Shown here one piece after another: positions 31,470 through 40,388 of a stretch of DNA of 63,456 nucleotides (its first letter is position 1; every line of letters begins with the position of its first letter). The notes under the pieces are model-generated. The model was given only the letters and a program-made list of their open reading frames with translations. It had not been told where the DNA came from and made no database searches. Where the stretch lies: the NCBI RefSeq assembly GCF_000372465.1, contig NZ_AQUZ01000042.1, positions 13,876 through 77,331 of the forward strand, given 5' to 3'. This DNA comes from Kribbella catacumbae DSM 19601 (GTDB lineage Bacteria; Actinomycetota; Actinomycetes; Propionibacteriales; Kribbellaceae). The position numbers and the translations under genes are program-made.

Positions 31470-34076
31470 TCATCGGCCACCCAGGAAGGACAACAGCACG
31501 TCGACCGACTTCCGGCCATCGTGCAACTCCCGGACGTACCGCGGTCCGGCGTCCGCGATCTTGCGGGCTTCCTCCCGCTCGGCCACGAGCCGCTCGATCA
31601 CCTCGGCCAGGTCGTCCGGCGTCGCCTCCACGATCGGAAGCTCGGTCGGCAGCAGGTCGCGGACGTGATCCGCCACGTGCCCGACCGTCGTCCGGCCGGC
31701 CGCCATCGCCTCGCACGCGAAGACGCCGTACGAGCCGAGCAGCATCTGGTCGACGACGATGTCCGCCTCCTTGACCATCGCCATCAGCTCCGGGTGCGGA
31801 ACGCCCTGCACCCGCTGGTACTTGATCACGCCGCGAGCATCGAGCGCAGTCAGTACCGGGTCGACGAACACCGAACCCTTCAGCGCACTCGCCGACGGCG
31901 CGTGCAGCACGACCGGCACCTCACGGTCCATCACCGGCACCGTGGAGGCCAGGTCGTCGGGGCTCACGACGACCGGCAGCCACTCGCTCTCCTCGACGTA
32001 CTCGAGCAGGTCGGGCGTGGTGACGAACCGCGGGCCCTCGTACTTGACCAGGTGCTTGCGGAGCAGGTCGTTGGCCGCCTGCAGCCGCATGGTCAGCTCG
32101 TCGGTCCGGTCCGCGAACGGCGAGAACTGGTACTTCGCCCGGTGCCGGGCCGGGTCGCGGACCTCGGACCCGTGGAAGACCAGACCGTGCTTGATGCCGG
32201 CCGCGTCGAGCATCGGAACGTCCTGGTCCCACATCTGCCCGGGCAGCTGACCGAACATCGGCCGGCCCGCCTCGAACAGCACGTGGGTGACGTTCTGCAG
32301 CGCCCACGCGGTCAGCTCCAGCTGCCAGCGCAGGTCCTCGCGGTACTGCTCGTACGTCCCGGTGCGGTGCACCTTGAAGTCGTACTTGCCGCTGCCCGTG
32401 GTCAGCGACTCCGCAGCGATGCTCGGGACTTCCCGAGCCACCGCACTCGTCCACAGGTAGGCCTGGCCGGCGCTGTTGACCGGTCCGACCAGCAGCCGCC
32501 GTCCGGGCGCCTCGGAGTCGGTGTCCAGCACCGGCTCCAGCTGGGTCCGGCCGAGCATCTCGGTGTAGAGCGCGCGCAGCTTCTCGGCCTGCCCACTCCA
32601 CGCCGCTTCCTGCTTGTACGCCGGATCGGCGATCCGCTCTCGGTAGGTGTCGGGCCGGCTCAGCAACAGCTTCGCCTTCTCCGCCAGGTCAGCACTGTTC
32701 GCAGCCTGGAAGACCTCCCCGATCCCAGTCCGGTTGACGAACTCCTTCATGCTGGCCATGTCGCTGACCAGCACCGGCAGACCACCCAGGCTGTACTCGA
32801 ACAGCTTGTTCGGCATCGCCATCTCGTGGTTGGGCGCGCGCAGCATCGGGATGATGCCGGCGTCCGCCGTCGCCAGGAAGGCCGTCACCTCCGCAGGCGC
32901 CACCGGGTGCAGGTAGTGCATCCGGTCCTCGACGCCGAGCTTGTCCGCGAGCTTGCGCAGTACGTCGACGGCCGGCTGCTTCGGCGAGGGGACCGCGACG
33001 ATCGCGAGGTGCACGCCGGGCATGCTCGGCAGCGCCTCGATCGCGGTCTCGATCCCACGCACCGCGGTGATCCCGCCGCTGTAGACCAGCAACGGAACCT
33101 CGGCGGGCAGCCGGACCTTGCTCCGGATGTCCCGCTCGATCTCGACCGACTCGGGAATGTCCGGGGTGTTCAGGATGACCTCGGGCTTGTGCGCGAGCTT
33201 GTGCTCACGCTCCAGCCGGTCGGCGATCGCCGAGCTGACGGTGACGACGCGGTCGGCGGCACCGATGTACTCACGCTCGTGGTTCGCCCAGGCGGCGATG
33301 TACTTGCGCGTGCGCGAGCCGTACCGGGCGATGCCGGGCACGTACTCGTGCGCGTCGTACACGACCTTCAGGTCCTTGCCACGCAGCTTGGCCCGGCCGG
33401 CCGCGCGAGCGGCCACACCGATCACGTGCATGTCGTGCGCGTGCACCACGTCCGGCTCGAGCCGGTCGATCAGGTCGCCGAACGCGAGCTCGAGGTCGAT
33501 CGCCTCCGGGTGCACTCGCCGCCACCGAGCCGGCCAGGTCATCCGGTGGTTCACGCCGTCCCAGACCCGCCAGGCGGACTTGAACGGCTGGTCCAGCTGG
33601 TTGCCCAGACCCTTGCGGACCCAGATCCCCCGCCGGGCAGCCTGCCAGCCGACCCTGCGTGCGAGCCGGGTGAAGACGCCGGCCTTGAAGGCCAGCTGGC
33701 CGGCGGGACCGCCCTTCTTGGCCTTGATGGCGTGACCTGAGTCGGCCTTCAGCTCCTTGAGCCCGGCCGACACCCGATGGCTGCGAGCCATGTAGGCGCG
33801 CTTGGTCGGGTAGCCGATCAGCGGCGGCCGCCAGTCGCGACGCTTCTTCCGGCTGGCCTTCCTCTCATCACGCAGGATGAACGGGACTGCCACGCGCACG
33901 ACCATCGCGCCGTCGAGCATCTCCCGGGACTGGCGGCCGTTGGCCGAGACCCCGAGCACAGTGACCTGTACTCCGGCCTCGGCCAACGCTGCAGCCTCTT
34001 TGCGGACCCGGCTGTCGTTGGTGACCTCGTTCGCAACGAGCATCACCACCCGAAGTTCTTCCGGGGAACGCGTCAC
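31470..34076 (-). CDS. GT4 glycosyltransferase fused to NSAGQ-type domain
   Basis: An 868-residue two-domain protein. Residues 1 to about 500 are a GT4-like GT-B enzyme (VVHAHDMHVIG, LVYSGGITAVRG, MPNKLFEYSLGGLPVLVSDM). From about 505 a second domain starts LLVGPVNSAGQAYLW and runs to the end (GLVFHGSEVRDP, VVLHAPSASALKGS, VVDQMLLGSYGVFACEAMA). That second domain is paralogous to the stand-alone protein at 40385-41602 and itself looks like a divergent GT-B half pair. GTG 34076 overlaps the upstream stop as GTGA. Two activities on one chain suggest sequential or paired transfer in the same glycan. Confidence 0.85.
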   Translation of the reverse strand: MTRSPEELRVVMLVANEVTNDSRVRKEAAALAEAGVQVTVLGVSANGRQSREMLDGAMVVRVAVPFILRDERKASRKKRRDWRPPLIGYPTKRAYMARSHRVSAGLKELKADSGHAIKAKKGGPAGQLAFKAGVFTRLARRVGWQAARRGIWVRKGLGNQLDQPFKSAWRVWDGVNHRMTWPARWRRVHPEAIDLELAFGDLIDRLEPDVVHAHDMHVIGVAARAAGRAKLRGKDLKVVYDAHEYVPGIARYGSRTRKYIAAWANHEREYIGAADRVVTVSSAIADRLEREHKLAHKPEVILNTPDIPESVEIERDIRSKVRLPAEVPLLVYSGGITAVRGIETAIEALPSMPGVHLAIVAVPSPKQPAVDVLRKLADKLGVEDRMHYLHPVAPAEVTAFLATADAGIIPMLRAPNHEMAMPNKLFEYSLGGLPVLVSDMASMKEFVNRTGIGEVFQAANSADLAEKAKLLLSRPDTYRERIADPAYKQEAAWSGQAEKLRALYTEMLGRTQLEPVLDTDSEAPGRRLLVGPVNSAGQAYLWTSAVAREVPSIAAESLTTGSGKYDFKVHRTGTYEQYREDLRWQLELTAWALQNVTHVLFEAGRPMFGQLPGQMWDQDVPMLDAAGIKHGLVFHGSEVRDPARHRAKYQFSPFADRTDELTMRLQAANDLLRKHLVKYEGPRFVTTPDLLEYVEESEWLPVVVSPDDLASTVPVMDREVPVVLHAPSASALKGSVFVDPVLTALDARGVIKYQRVQGVPHPELMAMVKEADIVVDQMLLGSYGVFACEAMAAGRTTVGHVADHVRDLLPTELPIVEATPDDLAEVIERLVAEREEARKIADAGPRYVRELHDGRKSVDVLLSFLGGR

Positions 34077-35374
34077 TGACGCACCGACCTTCCGATCACG
34101 ATCCGACGGACACCCGCCCAGCGAGCCGCGTCGGTCGCGTCGCGACCGTCGACCAGCACCTGCACGCCCGGCAGCTCGGCCGGGGTCAGCTGCTTGTACT
34201 CCGGGTGGTCGGCCTGCAGCACGGCCGCGTCGGCGGCCTCACCCAGGTGGTACGGCGTGAAGCCCAGGCCCTGCAGCTCTTCATCGGTGTACATCGGGTC
34301 GTGCACGAACACCTCGGCGCCGCGGGACTTGAGCGCCTCCACGGCCGGGAAGACACCCGAGAAGGCGGTCTCCTTCACCGAACCGCGGTACGACGCACCG
34401 AGCACGACCACGCGCGCGCCGGTCAGGTCGCCGTACGCGCCCTCGAGCAGGCCGATGGTGTAGTCGGGCATCCCGAGGTTCGCCTCGCGGGCGGCGCGGA
34501 CGACGGTCGCTTCCGGGTCGGTCCACAGATACAGCCGCGGGTAGACCGGGATGCAGTGGCCGCCGACGGCGATGCCGGGCCGGTGGATGTGGCTGTAGGG
34601 CTGCGAGTTCGAGGCCTCGATCACCTGGTGCACGTCGATGCCGTTCGCCGAGGCGAACCGGGCGAACTGGTTCGCCAGGCCGATGTTGACGTCGCGGTAG
34701 GTGGTCTCCGCCAGCTTGGCCAGCTCCGAGGCCTCGGCCGAACCGAGATCCCAGACGCCATTGCCGCGCGGCAGGTCGGCGCGCTCGTCGAAGTCGAGGA
34801 CGGACTCGTAGAACGAGATGGCGCGCTTGGCGCCTTCCTCGGACAGGCCGCCGACCAGCTTCGGGTATTTGCGCAGGTCCGCGAAGACGCGACCGGTCAG
34901 CACCCGCTCCGGGGAGAAGACCAGGTGGAAGTCGGTGCCCTCGCTGAGGCCGGAGACCTCCTCGATCAGCGGCTTCCAGCGGGTCCGGGTGGTCCCGACC
35001 GGCAGCGTGGTCTCGTAGCTGACCAGGGTGCCCGGGGACAGGTGCTCGGCCAGTGAACGGGTCGCGTTCTCCATCCAGCCGAACTCCGGCTCACCGGTCT
35101 TCTCGTCCACGAACAGCGGGACGACGATGACCACGGCATCGCTGCCGGGGATGGCGTCCGCGTAGTCGGTGGTCGCCCGCAGCCGGCCGTCGGCGACGGT
35201 CTCGGCCAGCAGCTCGGCCAGGTGCGCCTCACCGGGGAACGGCTCCTGCCCGGCGTTGACCTGGTCGACCAGACCCTGGTTGATGTCGACGCCGACCACT
35301 TGGTGGCCCTTGGTCGCGAACTGGACCGCCAACGGCAGTCCGATCTTGCCTAGGGCAACTACTGCTACTCGCAC
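34073..35374 (-). CDS. nucleotide-sugar 6-dehydrogenase (WbpA/WecC-like)
   Basis: A 433-residue UDP-sugar dehydrogenase: Rossmann VVALGKIGLPLAVQFATKGH, FSPERVL, the active-site cysteine in GGHCIPVYP (near residue 268) and the C-terminal GASYRGSVKETAFS UDP-binding region. Family members oxidise C6 of UDP-GlcNAc or UDP-ManNAc to the uronate using two NAD. With WbpB/E/D/I-like genes in the same operon, UDP-GlcNAc to UDP-GlcNAcA is the best fit. GTG 35374 starts the first strand. Cytosolic. Confidence 0.88.
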   Translation of the reverse strand: MRVAVVALGKIGLPLAVQFATKGHQVVGVDINQGLVDQVNAGQEPFPGEAHLAELLAETVADGRLRATTDYADAIPGSDAVVIVVPLFVDEKTGEPEFGWMENATRSLAEHLSPGTLVSYETTLPVGTTRTRWKPLIEEVSGLSEGTDFHLVFSPERVLTGRVFADLRKYPKLVGGLSEEGAKRAISFYESVLDFDERADLPRGNGVWDLGSAEASELAKLAETTYRDVNIGLANQFARFASANGIDVHQVIEASNSQPYSHIHRPGIAVGGHCIPVYPRLYLWTDPEATVVRAAREANLGMPDYTIGLLEGAYGDLTGARVVVLGASYRGSVKETAFSGVFPAVEALKSRGAEVFVHDPMYTDEELQGLGFTPYHLGEAADAAVLQADHPEYKQLTPAELPGVQVLVDGRDATDAARWAGVRRIVIGRSVRQ

Positions 35375-35399
35375 GGAAACTCCACTGGGTATGAATCAT

Positions 35400-36584
35400 T
35401 CATCGGGGACCTCGCAGGCGCCGCTCGAGCGGGTGCTCAACGAACTTGTAGAGCAGCCAGGAGGCGAAGATCGAGAGCACCAGGACACCGGCGTACCAGG
35501 TCAGGTTGGCCCAGCCGATCGGGCCGGCCACGCCGTGGAACTCCTTGATCGCGTACAGGATGGTGGCGTGCACCAGGTAGAAGGAGTACGACCACTGGCC
35601 GAGCGCGACCAGGGGCTTGCTGCGCAGCCAGGACCGGCCGCCCCTCAGGTCGCGGGAGGCGACCGCCAGGATCAGTACGCCGTACAGAACGGTGAGGATC
35701 TCCTTCTGGGTGAGCCCCATCGTGGTGGCGAGCGGGAACGTCTTGGCATGCACGCCGGAGTAGTAGAGCGTGTAGATCCCGACCGAGAAGATGGCGAACG
35801 CCACCGGGAACGGGATCCACGGCCGCCAGCCCGACCGCAGCGCGATCGCCAGTCCGATACCGAACAGGAACGCGACCGAGTGCAGCACCGGCTGCGGCAG
35901 AACCGGCACGACGCCTGGGTTGTGGAACAGGATCAGCTTGTACGCGCCGCCGATCACGACGACGGCCACGCACAGGATCAGGCCGCCGGCCAGCTTCAGC
36001 CGCTGGGTGGCCCGCCAGACGAACGGGAAGTACGCGTAGAAGAACGCTTCCACCGACAACGTCCAGGACGCCGGGTTCCCGGCGTACAGGACGGTCGGGT
36101 CGTTCGACCAGCCCTGCAGCAGCACCAGGGTGAGCAGCAGGACGCCGATCTCGAACGGCTTGATCCAGCTCATCGTCGGATCCGGGTCGAACCGGTAGAA
36201 GACGAAGACCGCGACCAGCAACGCGACCGCGTGGGCCGGCCAGATCCGGGCGAACCGGCGCCGGTAGAAGGTCCCGACCTTCGTTTGCGGCCGGGCCGAC
36301 CAGGTCAGCACGAAACCCGACAGGACGAAGAAGAACGTGACGCCGGAGGTGCCGTACTTGAGGAACTTGTGGATCGGCAGCGGCGCGAGGTTCGTCATGT
36401 GATGGGCGAACACGAAGAACGCCGCCCACCAGCGCAAACCGGTGAGCGACTCGACCCGCGGCAACCGGATCCGGGGTGCTGCGGCGGCAGGATCGGCCGG
36501 GACCTGCGCCGGTGGCTCGTCGTGAGCCAACGGCGCGGGTGCGACCTCTTCCTGCCCCTTTTTTTCCTCGGCGGCCTTCGTCAT
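35400..36584 (-). CDS. acyltransferase 3 membrane protein
   Basis: A 394-residue integral membrane acyltransferase (OafA/NodX type). After a charged Ala/Pro/Glu N-terminus (about 45 residues), it has RVESLTGLRWWAAFFVFAHH with the catalytic-type His near residue 65, FFFVLSGFVLTW, the YRRRFARIWPAH arginine motif and about ten membrane helices ending FVEHPLERRLRG. It probably O-acylates the polysaccharide or its lipid-linked unit. ATG 36584 starts 5 nt after the epimerase stop; a run of seven T at 36560-36566 (minus-strand Lys codons) is a possible slippage site. Confidence 0.88.
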   Translation of the reverse strand: MTKAAEEKKGQEEVAPAPLAHDEPPAQVPADPAAAAPRIRLPRVESLTGLRWWAAFFVFAHHMTNLAPLPIHKFLKYGTSGVTFFFVLSGFVLTWSARPQTKVGTFYRRRFARIWPAHAVALLVAVFVFYRFDPDPTMSWIKPFEIGVLLLTLVLLQGWSNDPTVLYAGNPASWTLSVEAFFYAYFPFVWRATQRLKLAGGLILCVAVVVIGGAYKLILFHNPGVVPVLPQPVLHSVAFLFGIGLAIALRSGWRPWIPFPVAFAIFSVGIYTLYYSGVHAKTFPLATTMGLTQKEILTVLYGVLILAVASRDLRGGRSWLRSKPLVALGQWSYSFYLVHATILYAIKEFHGVAGPIGWANLTWYAGVLVLSIFASWLLYKFVEHPLERRLRGPR

Positions 36585-36588
36585 GTCG

Positions 36589-37647
36589 CTATCCCGCGAG
36601 GGCAGCGACGACGCGACCGGCAGCCTGACCATCGCCATACGGCGCGGCCTGGGCGGCGGTCGGAACCGGCCGGACAGCAAGCTCGGGGAGCTTGCCGAGA
36701 TCCATGGTGAGCACGTTCCAGCCGTCCTCGAGGGTCTCGGTCCACTCGGTCTCCGTGCGCAGCGTCGTGCACGGCGTACCGAGCAGGAAGGCCTCCTTCT
36801 GCAGACCACCCGAGTCCGTCACCACACCGACCGAGCCGAGCACCGCCGCGACCATCTGCGGGTAGGCCAGCGGCTCCGCGGTGTGCAGCGAACCGCCCGG
36901 ACGCTCCAGCTTGATGCCGAACTCGGCGCAGCGCGCGACCAGACGCGGGTGTGCCAGCAGCAGCACCGGGGTGTCCAGCGAAGCCAGGCCGTCGACGATC
37001 GCGGCCAGCTGCGCCGGGTCGTCGGTGTTGTCGGCGCGGTGGATCGTGGAGACCAGGTACTCGCCGCGCTTGAGGCCGTCCGGCAGATCCAGCGGCTGGT
37101 CCTTCACCGCGTCACGGACCCGGAAGCAGACATCCGTCATGACGTCGCCGACCAGCCGGGCACGATCCTTCAGACCCTCGTTGGCGAGGTGGCCCATCGC
37201 CACCTCGGTCGGGGCCAGCAGGATGTCCGCCGCGTGGTCGGTGAGCACCCGGTTGTGCTCCTCCGGCATCGACCGGTTGAAGGAGCGCAGGCCGGCCTCG
37301 AGGTGCGCGACCGGCAGGTGCATCTTCACCGCCGACAAGGTGCCGGCCAGGGTCGAGTTGGTGTCGCCGTAGACCAGCACCCAGTCTGGGCGGTGCTCGT
37401 CCAGTACGGCGTCCATCGCGGCCAGCATCGCGCCGGTCTGGACACCGTGACTGCCCGACCCGACGCCCAGGTGGACGTCGGGGGCCGGGATCAACAGGTC
37501 GGCGAAGAACACGTCGGACATGTTCTTGTCGTAGTGCTGGCCCGTGTGCACGATCACGTGCTCGTGGTCGGTGGCGGCGAACGCCTCCGCGATCGGGGCG
37601 AGCTTGACGAACTGCGGGCGGGCCCCGACGACGCTGAGGACCTTCAT
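36589..37647 (-). CDS. UDP-GlcNAc 2-epimerase-family (WbpI/WecB-like)
   Basis: A 352-residue non-hydrolysing UDP-N-acetylglucosamine 2-epimerase fold: GARPQFVKLAPI, HTGQHYDKNMS, VYGDTNSTLAGTLSA, HLEAGLRSF, RMPEEHNR-like SMPEEHNRVLTDH, and the late SVGVVTDSGGLQKEA. In this operon the likely substrate is UDP-2,3-diacetamido-glucuronate (WbpI role), giving the manno epimer; plain UDP-GlcNAc epimerisation is the alternative. ATG 37647 overlaps the upstream stop (ATGA). Confidence 0.88.
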   Translation of the reverse strand: MKVLSVVGARPQFVKLAPIAEAFAATDHEHVIVHTGQHYDKNMSDVFFADLLIPAPDVHLGVGSGSHGVQTGAMLAAMDAVLDEHRPDWVLVYGDTNSTLAGTLSAVKMHLPVAHLEAGLRSFNRSMPEEHNRVLTDHAADILLAPTEVAMGHLANEGLKDRARLVGDVMTDVCFRVRDAVKDQPLDLPDGLKRGEYLVSTIHRADNTDDPAQLAAIVDGLASLDTPVLLLAHPRLVARCAEFGIKLERPGGSLHTAEPLAYPQMVAAVLGSVGVVTDSGGLQKEAFLLGTPCTTLRTETEWTETLEDGWNVLTMDLGKLPELAVRPVPTAAQAAPYGDGQAAGRVVAALAG

Positions 37648-38687
37648 GACTGCGCGGCTCCAGCACTCTCGGAGACCAGCGCACCGGTCAGCGCGTCGGT
37701 CAGCCGGACGGACTTGCCGTCCTCGGCGGCGGACGCGATCACGGCCTCGGCGACGACGACGGTGGCCAGCCCCTGGTGCAGGGTGACGATGTCGGTCTCC
37801 TTGCCCAGGATCGCGTCGCGGAACGCCTCGTGCTCCGCCTTCAGCGGCTCGGGCTTGGCGATCGCGTAGCGGATCATGTCGCCCTCGCTGACACCGCGGA
37901 AGTGCGCGACGTCGTCCCAGGCGGTCTGCACGGTGCCGTTGGCGTGGAAGGACAGGTCGGCCGTCAGGGTGTCGGCGATGAACGCTCCGCGCTCACCGGT
38001 GACGACGGTCAGCCGCTCCTTCATCGGGGACAGCCAGTTGATGAGGTGGCTGGTCACGGTGCCGTCCTGCAGCTTGCCGGTGACGGCGATCAGGTCCTCG
38101 TACTGCCGGCCGCTCTTGTGCGCGCTCTGCGCGGACACCGAGGCGAACGGCGACTGGGTCACCCAGGCGGTCAGGTCGATGTCGTGGGTGGCTAGGTCGA
38201 GCACCACGCCGACGTCGGCGATGCGGGCCGGGAACGGGCCCTGACGGCGAGTGGTGATCTGGTAGATGTCACCCAGCTCGCCGGCCTCGAGGCGGACCCG
38301 CAGCGCCTGCAGCGCCGGGTTGTACCGCTCGATGTGGCCGACCGCGCCGATCACACCGGCTGCCTCGAAGGCCTTGGCGATCTCCGCCGCCTCCGCGGAG
38401 GAGCCGGCCAGCGGCTTCTCGATCATCGCGTGCACGCCGGCCTCGGCCAGCGCCTTGGCGATCTCGGTGTGGTACTGCGTCGGCACCGCGACCATGCAGT
38501 AGTCGATGCCGGCCGCGATCAGCTGCTCGACGTTCTCGTGCACCGGCAGGCCGTTGGCCACGCCGTGCTTGTCACCACCCGGGTCGGCGACGGCGACCAG
38601 GTCGACGCCCTCGAGGGAGCCCAGCACGCGGGCGTGGTGACGGCCCATCATGCCCAGGCCGATCAGTCCGGCACGAAGGTTCGCCAT
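37644..38687 (-). CDS. Gfo/Idh/MocA oxidoreductase (WbpB/WlbA-like)
   Basis: A 347-residue NAD-dependent sugar oxidoreductase. N-terminal Rossmann GLIGLGMMGRHHARVL, then VAVPTQYH and the catalytic-lysine motif EKPLAGS (near residue 100); GHIERYNPALQAL is typical of WlbA/WbpB UDP-GlcNAcA 3-dehydrogenases, and VLDLATHDIDLT carries the late His. Oxidises C3 of UDP-GlcNAcA to the 3-keto sugar for the aminotransferase. ATG 38687 is 1 nt after the aminotransferase stop; GTG 38696 is a weaker alternative. Confidence 0.88.
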   Translation of the reverse strand: MANLRAGLIGLGMMGRHHARVLGSLEGVDLVAVADPGGDKHGVANGLPVHENVEQLIAAGIDYCMVAVPTQYHTEIAKALAEAGVHAMIEKPLAGSSAEAAEIAKAFEAAGVIGAVGHIERYNPALQALRVRLEAGELGDIYQITTRRQGPFPARIADVGVVLDLATHDIDLTAWVTQSPFASVSAQSAHKSGRQYEDLIAVTGKLQDGTVTSHLINWLSPMKERLTVVTGERGAFIADTLTADLSFHANGTVQTAWDDVAHFRGVSEGDMIRYAIAKPEPLKAEHEAFRDAILGKETDIVTLHQGLATVVVAEAVIASAAEDGKSVRLTDALTGALVSESAGAAQS

Positions 38688-38688
38688 C

Positions 38689-39777
38689 TCAGGCACCTGC
38701 CTTCGCGACGGTCGCGACAGCGGTCACGATCCGGTGCAGGTCTTCCTCGGACAGCGAGGGGTGGACCGGCAGCGAGAGCACCTCGGCGGCGGCCTTCTCG
38801 GTCTCCGGCAGGTCCAGCTCACGCTTGAAGGAGGGGAGACGGTGGTTCGGGATCGGGTAGTAGACACCGCAGCCGACACCGTGCTCGTTGCGCAGCGCGT
38901 CAGCGAAGCCGTCGCGGTCCTCGGTCACCCGGATCGTGTACTGGTGGTAGACGTGCGTCGCCTCGGGGGCCACCGTCGGAACGGCCACGCCCTGCAGGTT
39001 CGCGTCCAGGAAGGTCGCGTTCTCCTGGCGCTGCTTGGTCCAGCCGCCGACCTTGGTGAGCTGGACGCGGCCGATGGCTGCGTGCAGGTCGGTCATCCGG
39101 TTGTTCAGGCCGACGACCTCGTTCTCGTACTGCTTGAGCATGCCCTGGTTGCGGTAGAGCCGCATCCGGCGCTCGAGGTCGGCGTTCGCGACCGAATTCA
39201 TGCCGCCCTCGCCCGACGTCATGTTCTTGGTCGGGTACAGGCTGAACATGGCGAACTCGCCGAAGGTGCCGACCGGTGCGCCGTTCCAGGTCGCGCCGTG
39301 CGCCTGCGCGGCGTCCTCGTACAGGTGCAGGCCGTGCTTGGCGGCGATCGCGCCCAGCTCGGTCATGTTGGCCGGGTGGCCGAACAGGTGCACCGGCATG
39401 ATCGCCTTGGTCTTGTCCGTGATCGCGGCCTCGACGGCAGCCGGGCTCAGGCAGAAGTACGTCGGCTCGATGTCGACGAAGACCGGGGTCGCGCCGGTCA
39501 GCGCGACGCTGTTCGCGGTCGCGGCGAAGGTGAAGGAGGGGACGATGACCTCGTCGCCCGGACCGACGCCCGCGGCCAGTAGGCCGAGGTGCAGACCCGA
39601 GGTGCCCGAGTTCGTCGCGACGCAGGCTCGACCGGAGACCAGCGCTGCGCCGAACTCCTGCTCGAACGAAGCGACCTCAGGACCCTGGGCGAGCATTCCG
39701 CTGCGCATCACACGGTCGACTGCCTCCCGCTCCTCCTGCCCGATGATCGGCTTCGCGGCCGGAATCGGCTGCACCAT
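38689..39777 (-). CDS. DegT/DnrJ/EryC1 aminotransferase (WbpE-like)
   Basis: A 362-residue PLP-dependent sugar aminotransferase. SGTSGLHLGLLAAGVGPGDE and FTFAATANSV bind cofactor phosphate; YEDAAQAHGA supplies the pyridine-ring Asp; the Schiff-base lysine is in SLYPTKNMTSGEGGM. The WbpE role is amination of UDP-3-keto-GlcNAcA with glutamate. ATG 39777 shares one base with the upstream stop (TGATG). Upstream in-frame sequence belongs to the acetyltransferase in another frame. Confidence 0.9.
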   Translation of the reverse strand: MVQPIPAAKPIIGQEEREAVDRVMRSGMLAQGPEVASFEQEFGAALVSGRACVATNSGTSGLHLGLLAAGVGPGDEVIVPSFTFAATANSVALTGATPVFVDIEPTYFCLSPAAVEAAITDKTKAIMPVHLFGHPANMTELGAIAAKHGLHLYEDAAQAHGATWNGAPVGTFGEFAMFSLYPTKNMTSGEGGMNSVANADLERRMRLYRNQGMLKQYENEVVGLNNRMTDLHAAIGRVQLTKVGGWTKQRQENATFLDANLQGVAVPTVAPEATHVYHQYTIRVTEDRDGFADALRNEHGVGCGVYYPIPNHRLPSFKRELDLPETEKAAAEVLSLPVHPSLSEEDLHRIVTAVATVAKAGA

Positions 39778-40388
39778 CAGTTCTCCTCCATGTTTTCGTC
39801 GGCCGGCCGCAGCCGTCCGTCTGTTTCGATGTACATCTCGCCCGTCGTCGGGCATTTCCAGTCGCCGTTGCCGACATCCAGCAACGGCACGCCTGCCTTG
39901 CCGACCCACTTGATCCGGCGGGCCGGGACCCCCGCGACCAGCGCGAAGTCTGGCACGTCCTTGGTGACCACAGCACCCGCGGCGACGGTGGCCCAGCGGC
40001 CGATGGTGACCGGTGCCACGCAGACCGAACGAGCGCCGACCGCACTGCCCGTGCGCAGCGTCACACCGACGGCGTCCCAGTCCGACGCGCTCTTCTGCGT
40101 GCCGTCCGGGTTGATCGCGCGCGGGAAGTGGTCGTTGGTCAGGACAACCGCGGGTCCGATGAAGACGCCGTCCTCGAGCACGGCCGGCTCGTAGACGAGG
40201 GCGTCGTTCTGGATCTTGCAGTTGTCGCCCATCGTCACGCCGGTGCCGACGTAGGCGCCGCGGCCGATGATGCAGTTCTTGCCCAGGACCGCGTTCTCGC
40301 GGATCTGGGACAGGTTCCAGACGGACGATCCGGCGCCGATCTGCGCGGTCTCGTCGACGTCTGCCGACGCTGCGATCCGGGACGTCAC
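39777..40388 (-). CDS. left-handed beta-helix N-acetyltransferase (WbpD-like)
   Basis: A 203-residue hexapeptide-repeat acyltransferase: repeated IGAGSSVWNLSQI / VLGKNCIIGRGAYVG / VFIGPAVVLTNDHFPRA / VTIGRWATVAAGAVVTKDVP. The TNDHFPR loop carries the catalytic-type His of the WbpD/WlbB group. Acetylates the 3-amino group to give UDP-GlcNAc(3NAc)A. A C-terminal tail with KCPTTGEMY follows, seen in WbpD relatives. GTG 40388 overlaps the upstream stop as GTGA. Expected trimer. Confidence 0.9.
   Translation of the reverse strand: MTSRIAASADVDETAQIGAGSSVWNLSQIRENAVLGKNCIIGRGAYVGTGVTMGDNCKIQNDALVYEPAVLEDGVFIGPAVVLTNDHFPRAINPDGTQKSASDWDAVGVTLRTGSAVGARSVCVAPVTIGRWATVAAGAVVTKDVPDFALVAGVPARRIKWVGKAGVPLLDVGNGDWKCPTTGEMYIETDGRLRPADENMEEN

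Noticed and set aside
31413..33740. 775-codon plus-strand frame over the GT fusion
   Set aside because: The translation is His/Arg/Gln/Leu-rich shadow text with no domain; the minus-strand glycosyltransferase is clear.
36555..36567. Programmed frameshift in the acyltransferase gene
   Set aside because: The Lys-codon homopolymer lies in a disordered N-terminus and the frame is intact; slippage cannot be judged from sequence.
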